NCBI GenBank assembly: GCA_002179805.1
Contig: NAVB01001657.1
Span: 1-28,098 of the forward strand
Origin: Acanthamoeba lenticulata
Lineage: Eukaryota; Discosea; Longamoebia; Acanthamoebidae
Direction: 5' to 3'
DNA: 28,098 nucleotides
Positions 1 through 8,394 of the stretch are shown here, piece by piece. Every line of letters starts with the position of its first letter. The stretch's first letter is position 1. The notes under the pieces are model-generated. The model was not told where the DNA came from. It saw only the letters and a program-made list of their open reading frames with translations, and searched no databases. Made by a program: the position numbers and the translations under genes.

Positions 1-186
1 GCACGACAGAGAGTTTGGGACGAGGGAAAGGCGTGGTGAGCGTTGCGGCGGAGAGAAGGGGGGGTGTGAGGGCTGGGGCTAGAGCACCTCAGAACAGACG
101 ACCGAGGCGAGCACGAGCGAGACGGCATCCAGGCGGCGGAGAATGTTCAAGCTCAGCTCTTCTGGCAACGCTTGGAACGGGTTCAT
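1..186 (-). CDS. F-box protein, N-terminal fragment (runs off the left edge)
   Basis: Minus-strand ATG at 184-186 opens 33 codons (88-186) beginning MNPFQALPEELSLNILRRLD and ending VVCSE, followed by a GT donor (gtgctc) at 87. LPEEL, the ILRRLD segment and the VC near the end follow the F-box pattern (LP-E-L--I---L------V-----W). Family knowledge: F-box proteins tie substrates to SCF ubiquitin ligases through Skp1. The next exon and any substrate-binding repeats lie mostly outside the window, since no convincing acceptor is seen in 1-87. The gene is divergent from the RasGEF at 420. Only half of an F-box motif is visible, so the call is moderate. Confidence 0.55.
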
Positions 187-419
187 CTTTGTAGATATCC
201 AGCAAGGGGCGAAGCAAACCCGCTACGCAACACCGCCAACCTTTCGGCCTCGCCCGAACTCAATTTCGCCATAAAAAAGAGATGATTGGCCTCTCTTTTT
301 CCTTGACAGTAAATTCTTTTCCGTTTTTCCTTTCTTGATCTCGGAGTATCATATTCCATTGGGCAATTTTTGTTTTATCTGCTTTTCAAACTTGCTGTGG
401 TGGGCGCAACGGGAGCTCA
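187..419. promoter_or_regulatory. Divergent intergenic region between F-box and RasGEF genes, with an AT-rich hairpin
   Basis: These 233 bp separate the two start codons and hold no ORF of note. A perfect 9-bp inverted repeat, aaaaagaga (274-282) and tctcttttt (292-300), flanks the loop tgattggcc, which contains a CCAAT box on the minus strand. The region is T-rich from 295 to 390. It probably holds the promoters of both genes; no TATA box is clear. Confidence 0.35.
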
Positions 420-2440
420 ATGTCCGCGTGCACGGCAGCCTTTACCTTTGCTTCTCCACCCAACCACGAAGAGGGTGTTGTCTATGAAGAGGTTCGAGTA
501 GACCCTTGCTTTGATAGTTGAAGGAAATATAAATAAATAAATAAACCTCCTGCATACGACAGGAGAACAGCTTACGGGCGGTCCTCAACGGAGGAACGCT
601 GACAAGCTCCTCCAGCCGGCGCATCAAGGCCGCCACCATCCCCAAGCTGTTCGACCTCATCGCTAACGGCCGTATTCCGTGTGCGTCCGGCTTCTTTCTT
701 TTCATTTTGTTGTGTGCGTGGTACGCGTGAACCTAAATTCGACGCCCTCCTGCCTGGCCGCAGCATCTCAGCCACACCTCGAGCATGAGTTGATCTTGTG
801 CCATCCCATGTTCTGCTCCTCCCAGACCTTTGTCGACCTCCTGATCCACCGGTTCGTCCCCGCCTCACCTTCTTGAGCGATTCCCACGCCAACACTCAAC
901 CCGTGGCCACACACATGTGCAGCTTTGAGGCCAGCAAAGAGTTCGCGCATCGATTCAGGTGAAAACTTGGGCGCATCTAGAGGCTTCTCTCGCCCACTCA
1001 TTCCCTTCCCTGTGCGACAAAGACACCTGACGACAACGTTTTGCCCTCAGATTGTTGAAAACGTTTCGGCAGTTGCTGTATCAGCTTCTGAGCGACAACC
1101 CCAAGGGCAAGGCTCTCGAGAAGATCGTACGATCGATCACACCTCACCCTCTCCTCCCGCCAGATTCTGATTCGTCAACGCCCACATCGACGTCGAGCAG
1201 TACGCATTCGCGTTGCGGCACGAGCACGACGAGGATCGCGTCACGTGCACGAACTTGTGGGTCGAGATCGAGGCCAGCCGCAAGGAAGACAACTCGCACC
1301 GCACCATCTGGGTCCGGCCCGACCGCGACTCATCGTCGCCGCCGGTCCTCCGCATCGACCGCCACGAGCCCGTGGCAAGCCTCGTTGAGCAGGTCGATCC
1401 GGCCGAGCTGGCGCGCCAGCTGACGCTGCTCCAGATGCGGGCCTTTCAGAAGATGAGGCCGTGCGAGTTTGCCTACGGGGTCCGCCGGCAGCTGAGCCTG
1501 CACGACCTCATCCACATCCACAAGCTCGACCATCCGGTGTTTAGCCGCAAGATGGGCAACCTGCTGGACATCGTCGCCAAGTTCTGCGGCATCGTGCTCT
1601 GGCTGCGGCGCGAGCTGAGCGAGGCCGACGACGTGCCCGCCCTGCTTCGTTATCTCCTCGCCTTTGCCCGGGAGCTGCTGCTAGTGAACAACCTGCAAGG
1701 CCTGGGCGCCGTGGTGCTGGTCCTCTCGGCCCACTTTGCGCAGCTCCGCTCGGTGCGCCCCGCTTGCTTGTGAGGCCTTGCAGATGATAGCCACCATGCC
1801 GACTGACGTGTATCTGCAGATGCTCGACGATGACGAGCTGCAGGAGCTAAGGGAGCTGGTGCTCCTGTTCGATGCGGGTCCGGGCCAGGACGTTGACCCG
1901 CTCGAGGGTCCGTTCAGCTTCAGCCACAGCCCGCGGCGTCTCCGCGACATCCTCTTCAACTCCAAGTCGTCGGTGCTGCCCTTCATCATGCCCTACTTCG
2001 AGGGCCTGCAGATCATCTGCAGCAAGGGCATACTCGAGCTGCCCAGCGAGCAGCATCAGCATGAGCATCAGCCGCAGATGGAGACCAGCAAAGGCGTTGA
2101 AGAGCAGCTCATGGCGCGACGTGAGGCGCGAGCGCTGGTCAACATCGAGACGATGGAGCGGGCCAGCTTGGTGTTGCAGCTCGTGCAGCAGTACCAACAT
2201 CGGAGCTATTCGTTCGAACCCGTCAAGACCATCGCCGCTTTCATCCAGCAACGCCTCCAGGAGGGCTTGCGGGCGCTGAGGTTGCGGCCGCTGCGCGACC
2301 TCTGCCGCGATGTGGTCTGGGCTCACCACCTCCACGAGCAGCCCGAGGCTCGGGCGCGGCTGCCGCAGGAGCTGCTCCAGTTTCTGGACCGGTCGCACCT
2401 GGCCCAGGGTGACGTGCTCGCCGTGCTCTCCCATCTTTGA
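420..2440 (+). CDS. Ras guanine-nucleotide exchange factor (RasGEF_N + CDC25 domain)
   Basis: Proposed exons are 420-491, 563-680, 764-851, 923-958, 1052-1126 with its leading base at 1051, 1201-1752 and 1784-2440, giving 532 residues in a closed frame. Residues 20-130 read as the RasGEF N-terminal (REM) domain: VVYEE, GTLTSSSSRRIKAATIPKLF, SQTFVDLLIHRFEASKEFA. The CDC25 domain follows with DPAELARQLTLLQMRAFQKM, then KMGNLLDIVAKF and LLLVNNLQGLGAVVLVLSAH. Such proteins load GTP on Ras at membranes. No other domain is seen, so it is a minimal RasGEF. The last intron (1753-1783) would be only 31 nt, and the acceptor chosen at 1200 is the one that avoids an in-frame stop at 1168. Family call is firm; boundaries are moderate. 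Confidence 0.85.
531..545. repeat. Short (AAAT)n microsatellite in RasGEF intron 1
   Basis: Three aaat units plus a partial fourth lie in the AT-rich first intron, just before the acceptor at 561-562. Confidence 0.7.
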
Positions 2441-2613
2441 CGACATTGAATCCAACCCAAGAAATTGTACAACGAAGGAACAGGATGAAGTAGAAGCTGA
2501 ACATGTTGGTGATGTTCACAATATGAGAGAAGATAAAAATGAAGAAGAGAGGAAAAGGAGAGAAGGAAGGAGTATCAGGAGTCTATCTCCTGCACGCTGG
2601 ACATGTGCAGCCT
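2441..2613. other. Convergent 3' intergenic spacer
   Basis: This is the tail-to-tail space between the RasGEF and CBM49 genes. It is purine-rich on the plus strand and presumably carries both 3' UTRs. No gene is seen in it. Confidence 0.5.
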
Positions 2614-4344
2614 TTACTGGCAAGCCAGGGAGCTGAGGGTGACGGTGGGCACGGCGGCGGGGGTCGAGCCGGCAAGGCGGACGACGATGCCCGAGCCCTG
2701 GCTGGCGCCGGCCTGGAGCGGGCCGTAGTTGAAGGCCACGTTGAAGGCGTTGCTCGAACCCTGGCGGTTGAGCTCCCAGAACTGGAAGATGCTGGCACCA
2801 GACTCGGCAAAGCCAAAGGTGAAGACGCCACCGTTGACGGCGCGCTGGCCGTTGTTCTGGAGCGAGATGTCGAAGATCTGGAACGTGGCACCGCCGTTCT
2901 GCCACACGCCGCCAGAAGCAGCCGAGCGGGCGACGACGCTCACGGTGGCGCTGCAGCCGTTTGCCGAGCTGGGCTGGGGCGTGGCGACGATGGTCGGGTT
3001 GGCCGAGGGCGAGGCAGACGGGGCAGCGGGCGAGGCCGAAGGCGAGGGCGCGGCGGTGGTCGAGCCAGAGCAAGTGGTGGAGGTGATGGTCACAGCGGGA
3101 GCGGCGATGTTGCCGGCCGAGACAGGCGAGCGGACGATGTAGCCAGCACCGAGGGTGGCGCCGACCTGAAGCGGACCCCAGGACATGGGAACGTTGAAGC
3201 CGTTGCTGTTGGCCGACTGGCGCTCGATGTTCCAGAACTGGTAGATCTCCTGGTTCGCGTTGAGGGCGACGTTGATCTGGGCGCCGTTGACAGCCTGGTT
3301 GCCGTTGTTGGTGAAGGTGAGGTCGTAGATCTGGAACTTGAAGTCGCCAGTGGTCCACGAGCCGTCCTGAGTCGAGCGGGCAGCCTGGTCAACATTCAAG
3401 CTGCAGCTAGCAGGCGCCGAGCTGGGCTGGGGCGTGGACACGATGGTCGACGGAGCGGCGGAGGGCGAGGCAGACGGGGCAGCGGGGGAGGCCGAGGCCG
3501 AAGGGGCGGCAGGCGAGGCAGAGGGCGAAGGAGCGGCAGCACCGCAGTTGATGGAGGAGACGGTAATGGTAGCCTGCGAAGCAGACTCCCAGATGTAGCC
3601 AAACTGGTGGGTCTGACCAGCCGCGAGGCCGCCGCTCTGGAGGCGGTAGTCGGGAAGGGCGAAGACGCCGTTGGACTTGTTGTTCAGCTCCCACACCTGG
3701 ATGAGGCGGGCGCCGGTGATGGTGAGCTCAAGCGACTTGACGGCCTGCGAGCCAGCGGTGATGACAGCGTTCCACTGGGACAGATTCTTGCCATCCTGCT
3801 GCCAGGCGCTACCGAGGGTCTGCTTGATGTTCACGCTGCAGCCGCTGGCGGGGCTAGGCTGCGGGGTGGACACAATGGTCGACGGCGCGGCAGAAGGCGA
3901 AGCAGACGGGGCAGCAGGCGAAGCGCTCGGGCTGGGCGACGGGGCGGCAGGCGAGGCAGAGGGTGAGGCCGAGGCGACAGCACCGCAGTTGATGGAGGAG
4001 ACGGTGATGGTGGCCTGCGAAGCTGACTGCCAGATGTAGCCAAACTGGTGGGTCTGACCAGCCGGGATGCCGCCGTTCTGGAGGCGCCAGTCGGGCAGGG
4101 CGAAGACGTTGTTGGACTTGTTGGTGAGCTCCCAGAGCTGATTGATGGTGGCGCCGGTGATGGTGAGCTCGAGCGACTTGACGGCCTCAGAACCGGCCGT
4201 GATGGCGACATTCCACTGAGACAGGTTCTTGCCTTCCTGCTGCCAGGCGCTGCCGAGGGTCTGCTTGATGTTGACGCTGCAGTCGGCGAAGGCCGAGCAG
4301 CAGAAGAAGGCCGCAAAGATGGCCAGGAGCGCGAGGTACTTCAT
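2614..4344 (-). CDS. Secreted protein with four CBM49-like domains (Luke-type cyst-wall lectin-like)
   Basis: Single exon of 576 residues. Residues 1-20 are a signal peptide (MKYLALLAIFAAFFCCSAFA). Four Cys-bounded beta-rich domains follow at about 22-120, 169-267, 314-425 and 464-575, separated by Ser/Pro/Ala linkers that end in similar STPQPS or ATPQPS blocks. Domains 1 and 2 are near copies (CSVNIKQTLGSAWQQ, LWEL or VWEL, PDWRL or PDYRL, HQFGYIW); domains 3 and 4 are more distant (YQFWNIER, FQFWELNR) but keep the end Cys pair and central aromatics. CBM49 binds crystalline cellulose, and Acanthamoeba Luke lectins carry two or three CBM49 units with such spacers in the cyst wall. No catalytic domain is present. 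The role as a cyst-wall or cellulose-binding protein is inferred. The Trp of domain 1 (residue 86) is Tyr in domain 2. Confidence 0.85.
   Translation of the reverse strand: MKYLALLAIFAAFFCCSAFADCSVNIKQTLGSAWQQEGKNLSQWNVAITAGSEAVKSLELTITGATINQLWELTNKSNNVFALPDWRLQNGGIPAGQTHQFGYIWQSASQATITVSSINCGAVASASPSASPAAPSPSPSASPAAPSASPSAAPSTIVSTPQPSPASGCSVNIKQTLGSAWQQDGKNLSQWNAVITAGSQAVKSLELTITGARLIQVWELNNKSNGVFALPDYRLQSGGLAAGQTHQFGYIWESASQATITVSSINCGAAAPSPSASPAAPSASASPAAPSASPSAAPSTIVSTPQPSSAPASCSLNVDQAARSTQDGSWTTGDFKFQIYDLTFTNNGNQAVNGAQINVALNANQEIYQFWNIERQSANSNGFNVPMSWGPLQVGATLGAGYIVRSPVSAGNIAAPAVTITSTTCSGSTTAAPSPSASPAAPSASPSANPTIVATPQPSSANGCSATVSVVARSAASGGVWQNGGATFQIFDISLQNNGQRAVNGGVFTFGFAESGASIFQFWELNRQGSSNAFNVAFNYGPLQAGASQGSGIVVRLAGSTPAAVPTVTLSSLACQ
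3544..3840 (-). repeat. CBM49 domain 2 coding copy (pairs with 3985-4281)
   Basis: This 297-nt segment encodes domain 2 and is near-identical to the 297-nt segment at 3985-4281 encoding domain 1, offset 441 nt. Shared blocks at DNA level include the start (around 3800-3840 and 4241-4281) and the 3' part with ttgatggaggagacggt. It indicates a recent internal duplication including the linker. Confidence 0.8.
3985..4281 (-). repeat. CBM49 domain 1 coding copy (pairs with 3544-3840)
   Basis: Partner of the 3544-3840 segment. The equal length and the conserved flanking linkers suggest a duplication unit of domain plus spacer. Confidence 0.8.
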
Positions 4345-4758
4345 TCCCGTTGGCCTATGATCGCGAGTGTGTCTTGTGTTGGGGCTGCTGTTGATGCTTA
4401 GAGGCTTGTGTAGATAAGTGTTTTAAGCACCATGCTTAAATATGTTTCTGATGACCACACGAAGCGGATATGCTCCTAGAATCTGCTTCGAAGTGCTGCC
4501 GAAAACTCTTCCGCTTCACGGGGACGGCTTACGCTCACATAGCGGCGTTTCGGGACTGGTCGCAAGGGCAAGACCCTTTCCACGGAAGGGAGCTCTGTTG
4601 TGGGCACGATTGGCGCATGCATCTGAAATTTCTGCGAAGTTGCCATAAACGTCCAGCTTGGTCGTGAGACACCAGGCACGAGTCCCATCGGGGGCACTCG
4701 TAGCCTCCCTCATCGAACCTTTTGGTTGATGATATCTCTTTTACAAACGCATCTTCAT
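4345..4758 (-). promoter_or_regulatory. Upstream region of the CBM49 gene; 8-bp palindrome near a TATA-like stretch
   Basis: No gene is seen in these 414 bp. A perfect inverted repeat tttaagca (4422-4429) / tgcttaaa (4433-4440) with a 3-nt centre lies 78-96 bp upstream of the CBM49 start. On the minus strand it continues into catatttaag, a TATA-like sequence. This would suit a core promoter or a regulator site of a developmentally controlled gene; that is inference. Confidence 0.4.
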
Positions 4759-6437
4759 TCAAAGGGCACCGAACTCGGCACCAGGGCTGGATGATGAGGG
4801 CGAAGGAGAGGTGCACAGTGGTGAAGGTGACGAGATGGCTTGGAGGAACTCGTCCAGCTCGTCGTCGAGGGCGCTTTGTAGGTCGGTGTTGACACGGTGG
4901 GCACTGAGATCAGTGCCCGGCAGGACCGTGTTTGATGGAAAGGTGAGCGAGAAGTCTCTTCCGCCATGAGAAAAAGGGTCTTGCTGAACAGCGTTGTGCC
5001 TGGCCGCCTGAGGGCCCAAATAGTGGAGCACGTCGTCGCCCACGGACAGAACACGATGGACCACGGACAGGCAATACTCCCACTGTGATGCGTGTGAGTA
5101 ATGCTGAACAATCATGTCGGTTTGGGGGCGGGGAAGATCAAGGCGCCAGCCGAACCTGTCCTTCTTCACTGTAGAGGATCTGGTGGCTCGAGTGGATGCG
5201 CATCAACCGGCCGTCTTTGCAGATGACAATGGGCATCATGTCGAAAAACGGTCCGAGCCTTCCAGACTTGGGTGGCGGCTGGCTCAAGACGTGGAACATT
5301 CGCTGATTTGTCAAATCATCGTCTTTGTGGACAAACGACGAGATGAGCACGCCCAAGAGCTCGCTCTGTTCGCGGACAGCCCACTCAGTCTGGCCAAAGG
5401 TGTGAGGTAGGGGAGGGAGGAAGCCTACCGGCTGATACCCCATCAACCCAGCATAACCTGGCGAGGCATGAATGTAGCGCATCTCCACGCTCCCGCCAGA
5501 CGCGGTCATATAGGTCAGCGCGTATGGCTTGCTGAACACGCGCAAGCGGCCACAAAGTCAAACGTCAAACCTTCTCGCTTTCCATAACGACCTTTTTCAA
5601 GCGCGTACTTGAGGTCTTGGATGAGGAATGGCTGTGCAGAGTCGTCGTAGGCGTCGAGGACGGGCATGATGTGTATGAGGGCCGAGCGGTTCATACGCGA
5701 CGCCGGTTCGATGGGCTGGTACAACAGGCCTGTGCCCGGCATGCGCGTCTGCAGTGTGTCGGACAGATGGAGCGTGGACAGCTGCTCCAGCAGCCACGTC
5801 GTGTTGACCCTGTACTCGTTACGGAGGGCGTCCATTTGGCGCTCGAACACGGTTTGCTGGTTCTGCAGCGACGTCACCCGGTCCGTGAGGAGCATGTTCT
5901 CTTGCCGCAGGCCGCGCACCTGCTCGACGAGGGCGCAGAGGAGCTGGGCAGCCGACGTGGGCAAGGGAGCCTTGCCGGCTGGTGCCTGGTCCTCGTCGCG
6001 GCGAGCGGCCGCGTACGGCTGCGTGTGTGTGGATGGCGGCGCGGGCAAGATGGCAATTGTTCGCGGGCGCTTCTCACAAGTGGCTGCTGTGCTGGGCTGA
6101 CGCTTCTTGTATGTCTTGGTTGAACCCTCTTCTGGGCTCGCCACTGCACTTGGCGGCTGTGGCATAGCACCGGCGCTTGGGCTTTGCTTTTTTGGCCGCC
6201 CGCGCTTGCGGGAGAGGAGGAACTGGCATTCGGCTTTGCCTGAGTCCACGCACCGCCGGCACGGCTGCTTGCTGCCAAGGAGAAAAGGATGGAGGAATAA
6301 TATTTTATAATGAATAAGGAGGTTCTTTTTAACAAATGTTTGTTGCGCGGCAGACAAGAGTACCCGTCACACGCAAGGTGTAGACTGCAGTCTAACAGAC
6401 AGGACTTTCGCAGACCCACGTACTGCCTCTCCTCCAT
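4759..6437 (-). CDS. Zn(II)2Cys6 transcription factor with probable PAS region (AcuK/ERT1-like)
   Basis: Exon 1 starts at ATG 6437 and ends CDGG; after a GT-AG intron the next exon gives HLACDGK QPCRRCVDSGKAEC when joined, followed by a basic RKRGRPKK tail. This is a zinc binuclear cluster. The first half reads C-x3-C-x5-C rather than C-x2-C-x6-C, so the exon 1 boundary may be slightly wrong. A Pro/Ser/Thr-rich stretch and a predicted coiled coil (LVEQVRGLRQENMLLTDRVT) follow. The C-terminal half (SVEMRYIHASPGYAGLMGY, IVICKDGRLMRIHSSHQILY) resembles the PAS domain of fungal AcuK/ERT1 gluconeogenesis regulators. Later introns: a possible 32-nt intron near 5530-5561 (the only way found to join frames) and one near 5105-5160 joining EEGQ to HYSHASQW. 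A DNA-binding role is likely; targets are unknown. Confidence 0.7.
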
Positions 6438-6549
6438 GTTGGGGGGTTGAAAAAGTGCAGCATCTCGCGTCTACAATAACCGTCAGCCAGATATTTCTCG
6501 ATTGGTCCATCGCGCCATTTTTTTTTATTTCCCCGAGAAGACATGAGCG

Positions 6550-8052
6550 CTAACACCAGAGGCCAGCCTTGAGATAGCCTGGGCGGAGCGGCTTGAACAG
6601 ATCAGCGAACTCCTGCCTTTGGCCACCAGTTGCGAGCAGATGGCCAGAGATGTGAACCCGCGAGTACATGTTCACTAGCTCCTCCTTGTGCTCTTTCATG
6701 ATGCCTCGAATGTGGCCGTGCTCGCCCAAGTCCTTCTGCAAGGTCTGAGTATGTTTGGACCAGTGAGTCTTGGAGCAGGTCAAGAATTCATGATGCCCCA
6801 TGTACCATGAGAAACTTGAAGAGTGCATTCGCCATGACGTCGTGGTAGCGCTCGTTGGAGTTGTGCAGATTCCACAATGAGCACGCCAGGATCACCTCAA
6901 GCACAAGCCCCACGCCGTACGCGGCGAACGACCTCACCTCAACCGCCTCCTTCTGTTGGAGGCTTGATACGTCCTTGTGGAGCTCTTTGATCCACTTATC
7001 TATGTGTCCCTTGCTTGGGAAGGTGCTGCTGGGCGCGGTCGAAGGATACCACAGCTCGGGGCTGTTGGAGACCCACGCGCAGATGACCTCGTCGAGGTAG
7101 AACTGGGATTGGGAAGCATCAAAAGCGAGCTTGAGCAAAGCCAGCATTTGGCTGCACGACTTCTCATCCATCTCCAGCTGGCCCTTGTGCTCTCCTTTGT
7201 ACATCGGAATCTTATACATGGCGGTCTCATGCATGTAATCCAGCATTTGGACGTAGATCTCTGCTGGTACTCGGCCTTTGTTGAACAGCTTGGGCACGGC
7301 CGTGAAGAGGAACCGCTTGGCGGCATGGTATTCGGGCGTGAGTCCCCATGCGTTGCTGTTCTCTGTACCATCCCACATGAGTGCGTGGATAAGCAGAAGC
7401 AAAGCATCACAGTTCAACAAGCCACACCTTTGATCAGCTTTACCAGTTCAATAACTGCCTCCGGCTCGCCCACTCTTGCAATCAAGCTCTTAAGCAAGTT
7501 CACCCTTTCTTCATGCTCGGCCTTCTTCTCCACCTCTGCCTCAGCGGCAGCTTGAGCTTTGGCCGCCTCTGCCTCCTTGGCCGTCTGCTCAACCTCGATC
7601 TTGTTGTTGGTGAACGCTAGTCGGATTTTGATGCTGCCACTCACCTTCTCCTTTGGTTTCCCCTCGCGCGTAGTCAGAGGCAACTCGAGCTCAACCGGGT
7701 CTGGAGAAGTGGCCACGTCTTGGAGCACGACCTCAGCCATACCCATGAAGTCATCACCTCCAATGGCGTCCCAATCCCACACTTCAATCCTCAACATGTC
7801 CTTCACTTTGCCAACGGGCCCCAAGCTGAAGGTGCCGACATCAAACGGCTTTACAGATTCGCGGGTTGAGCGTCTTCTTGATCATGGCCGTTTTGTGTAG
7901 TATCTCCTCCATGGCCATGCTCCAGTAGGTAGACACCAAGCTGAAGGTCTTGACCAAGCAGTAGGGATCAGAGGACCCGCCGAGGTCCTTGGCGGCGAGA
8001 TTGGTGCCACACGCCCGCGAGTGTAGGAAGTAGGATTGGTCTTGTCGGCCAT
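6550..8052 (-). CDS. C2-domain protein with helical C-terminal region; frame disrupted in the C2 domain
   Basis: ATG at 8050-8052 begins MADKTNPTSYTRGRV. The C2 core then appears one frame over (GTNLAAKDLGGSSDPYCLVK, MIKKTLNPR), and returns to the starting frame for KPFDVGTFSLGPVGKV and MLRIEVWDWDAIGGDDFMG. No splice signals explain the two opposite shifts, so they may be sequence errors or a damaged gene. Later exons join cleanly: a coiled-coil-like K/A/E stretch (VEQTAKEAEAAKAQAAAEAE), then an unrecognised helical region, via introns near 7360-7427 (LIK to ENSNAWG) and 6784-6800 (FKFLM to THWSKHT). C2 domains usually bind phospholipid, often with Ca2+ through Asp residues; SSDPY and WDWD supply typical Asp positions. 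The C-terminal 280 residues match no family I know. Confidence 0.65.
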
Positions 8053-8394
8053 TAATTGCTGCTCACTCCTCACTGCATCAACGATGAGTTTGGGTAGGCT
8101 CTTCTTCTTCTTTTGGTAGCCGCAACTTTACCTGAAGTAATGTCCTCAGGCTGATGGTCCACGGGCTGACATTTACAAAGAAAGGCCAAGCACAGCAATA
8201 ATGAACGGCATGCCACCATTGGCCAAACTTGAGCAAGAACGAAAACGGAAATTGGCCAAGTCATGAAAGCAAAATACTGCGTGCAGATGCGCAGATGGAC
8301 AAGTTTTATCGGTCGTGTAGCCTCACTACCTGAGGAGGGGGATGGTGTGCACCACAAATTCTGTACATACAACAGCTGGAGAGGACCAAGCAGG
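8053..8394 (-). other. Spacer between VPS36 3' end and C2-gene start
   Basis: The 342 bp hold no clear exon. They are likely the VPS36 3' UTR and the promoter of the C2 gene. A minus-strand reading frame runs through, but it is the frame-shifted continuation of the last VPS36 exon and shows no family features. Confidence 0.4.

Noticed and set aside
1847..2455. Minus-strand frame of 202 codons opposite the RasGEF
   Set aside because: No family features; the plus strand carries the CDC25 domain with splice support.
2539..3966. Plus-strand frame of 475 codons opposite the CBM49 gene
   Set aside because: It is a GC-rich antisense shadow with Gly/Arg repeats that mirror the Ser/Pro/Ala linkers; the minus strand has a signal peptide and conserved domains.
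8070..8394. Extension of the last VPS36 exon in another frame
   Set aside because: The VPS36 frame ends at the family's conserved C-terminus (FYPNIFV and stop at 8395), so the extension is an out-of-frame artefact.
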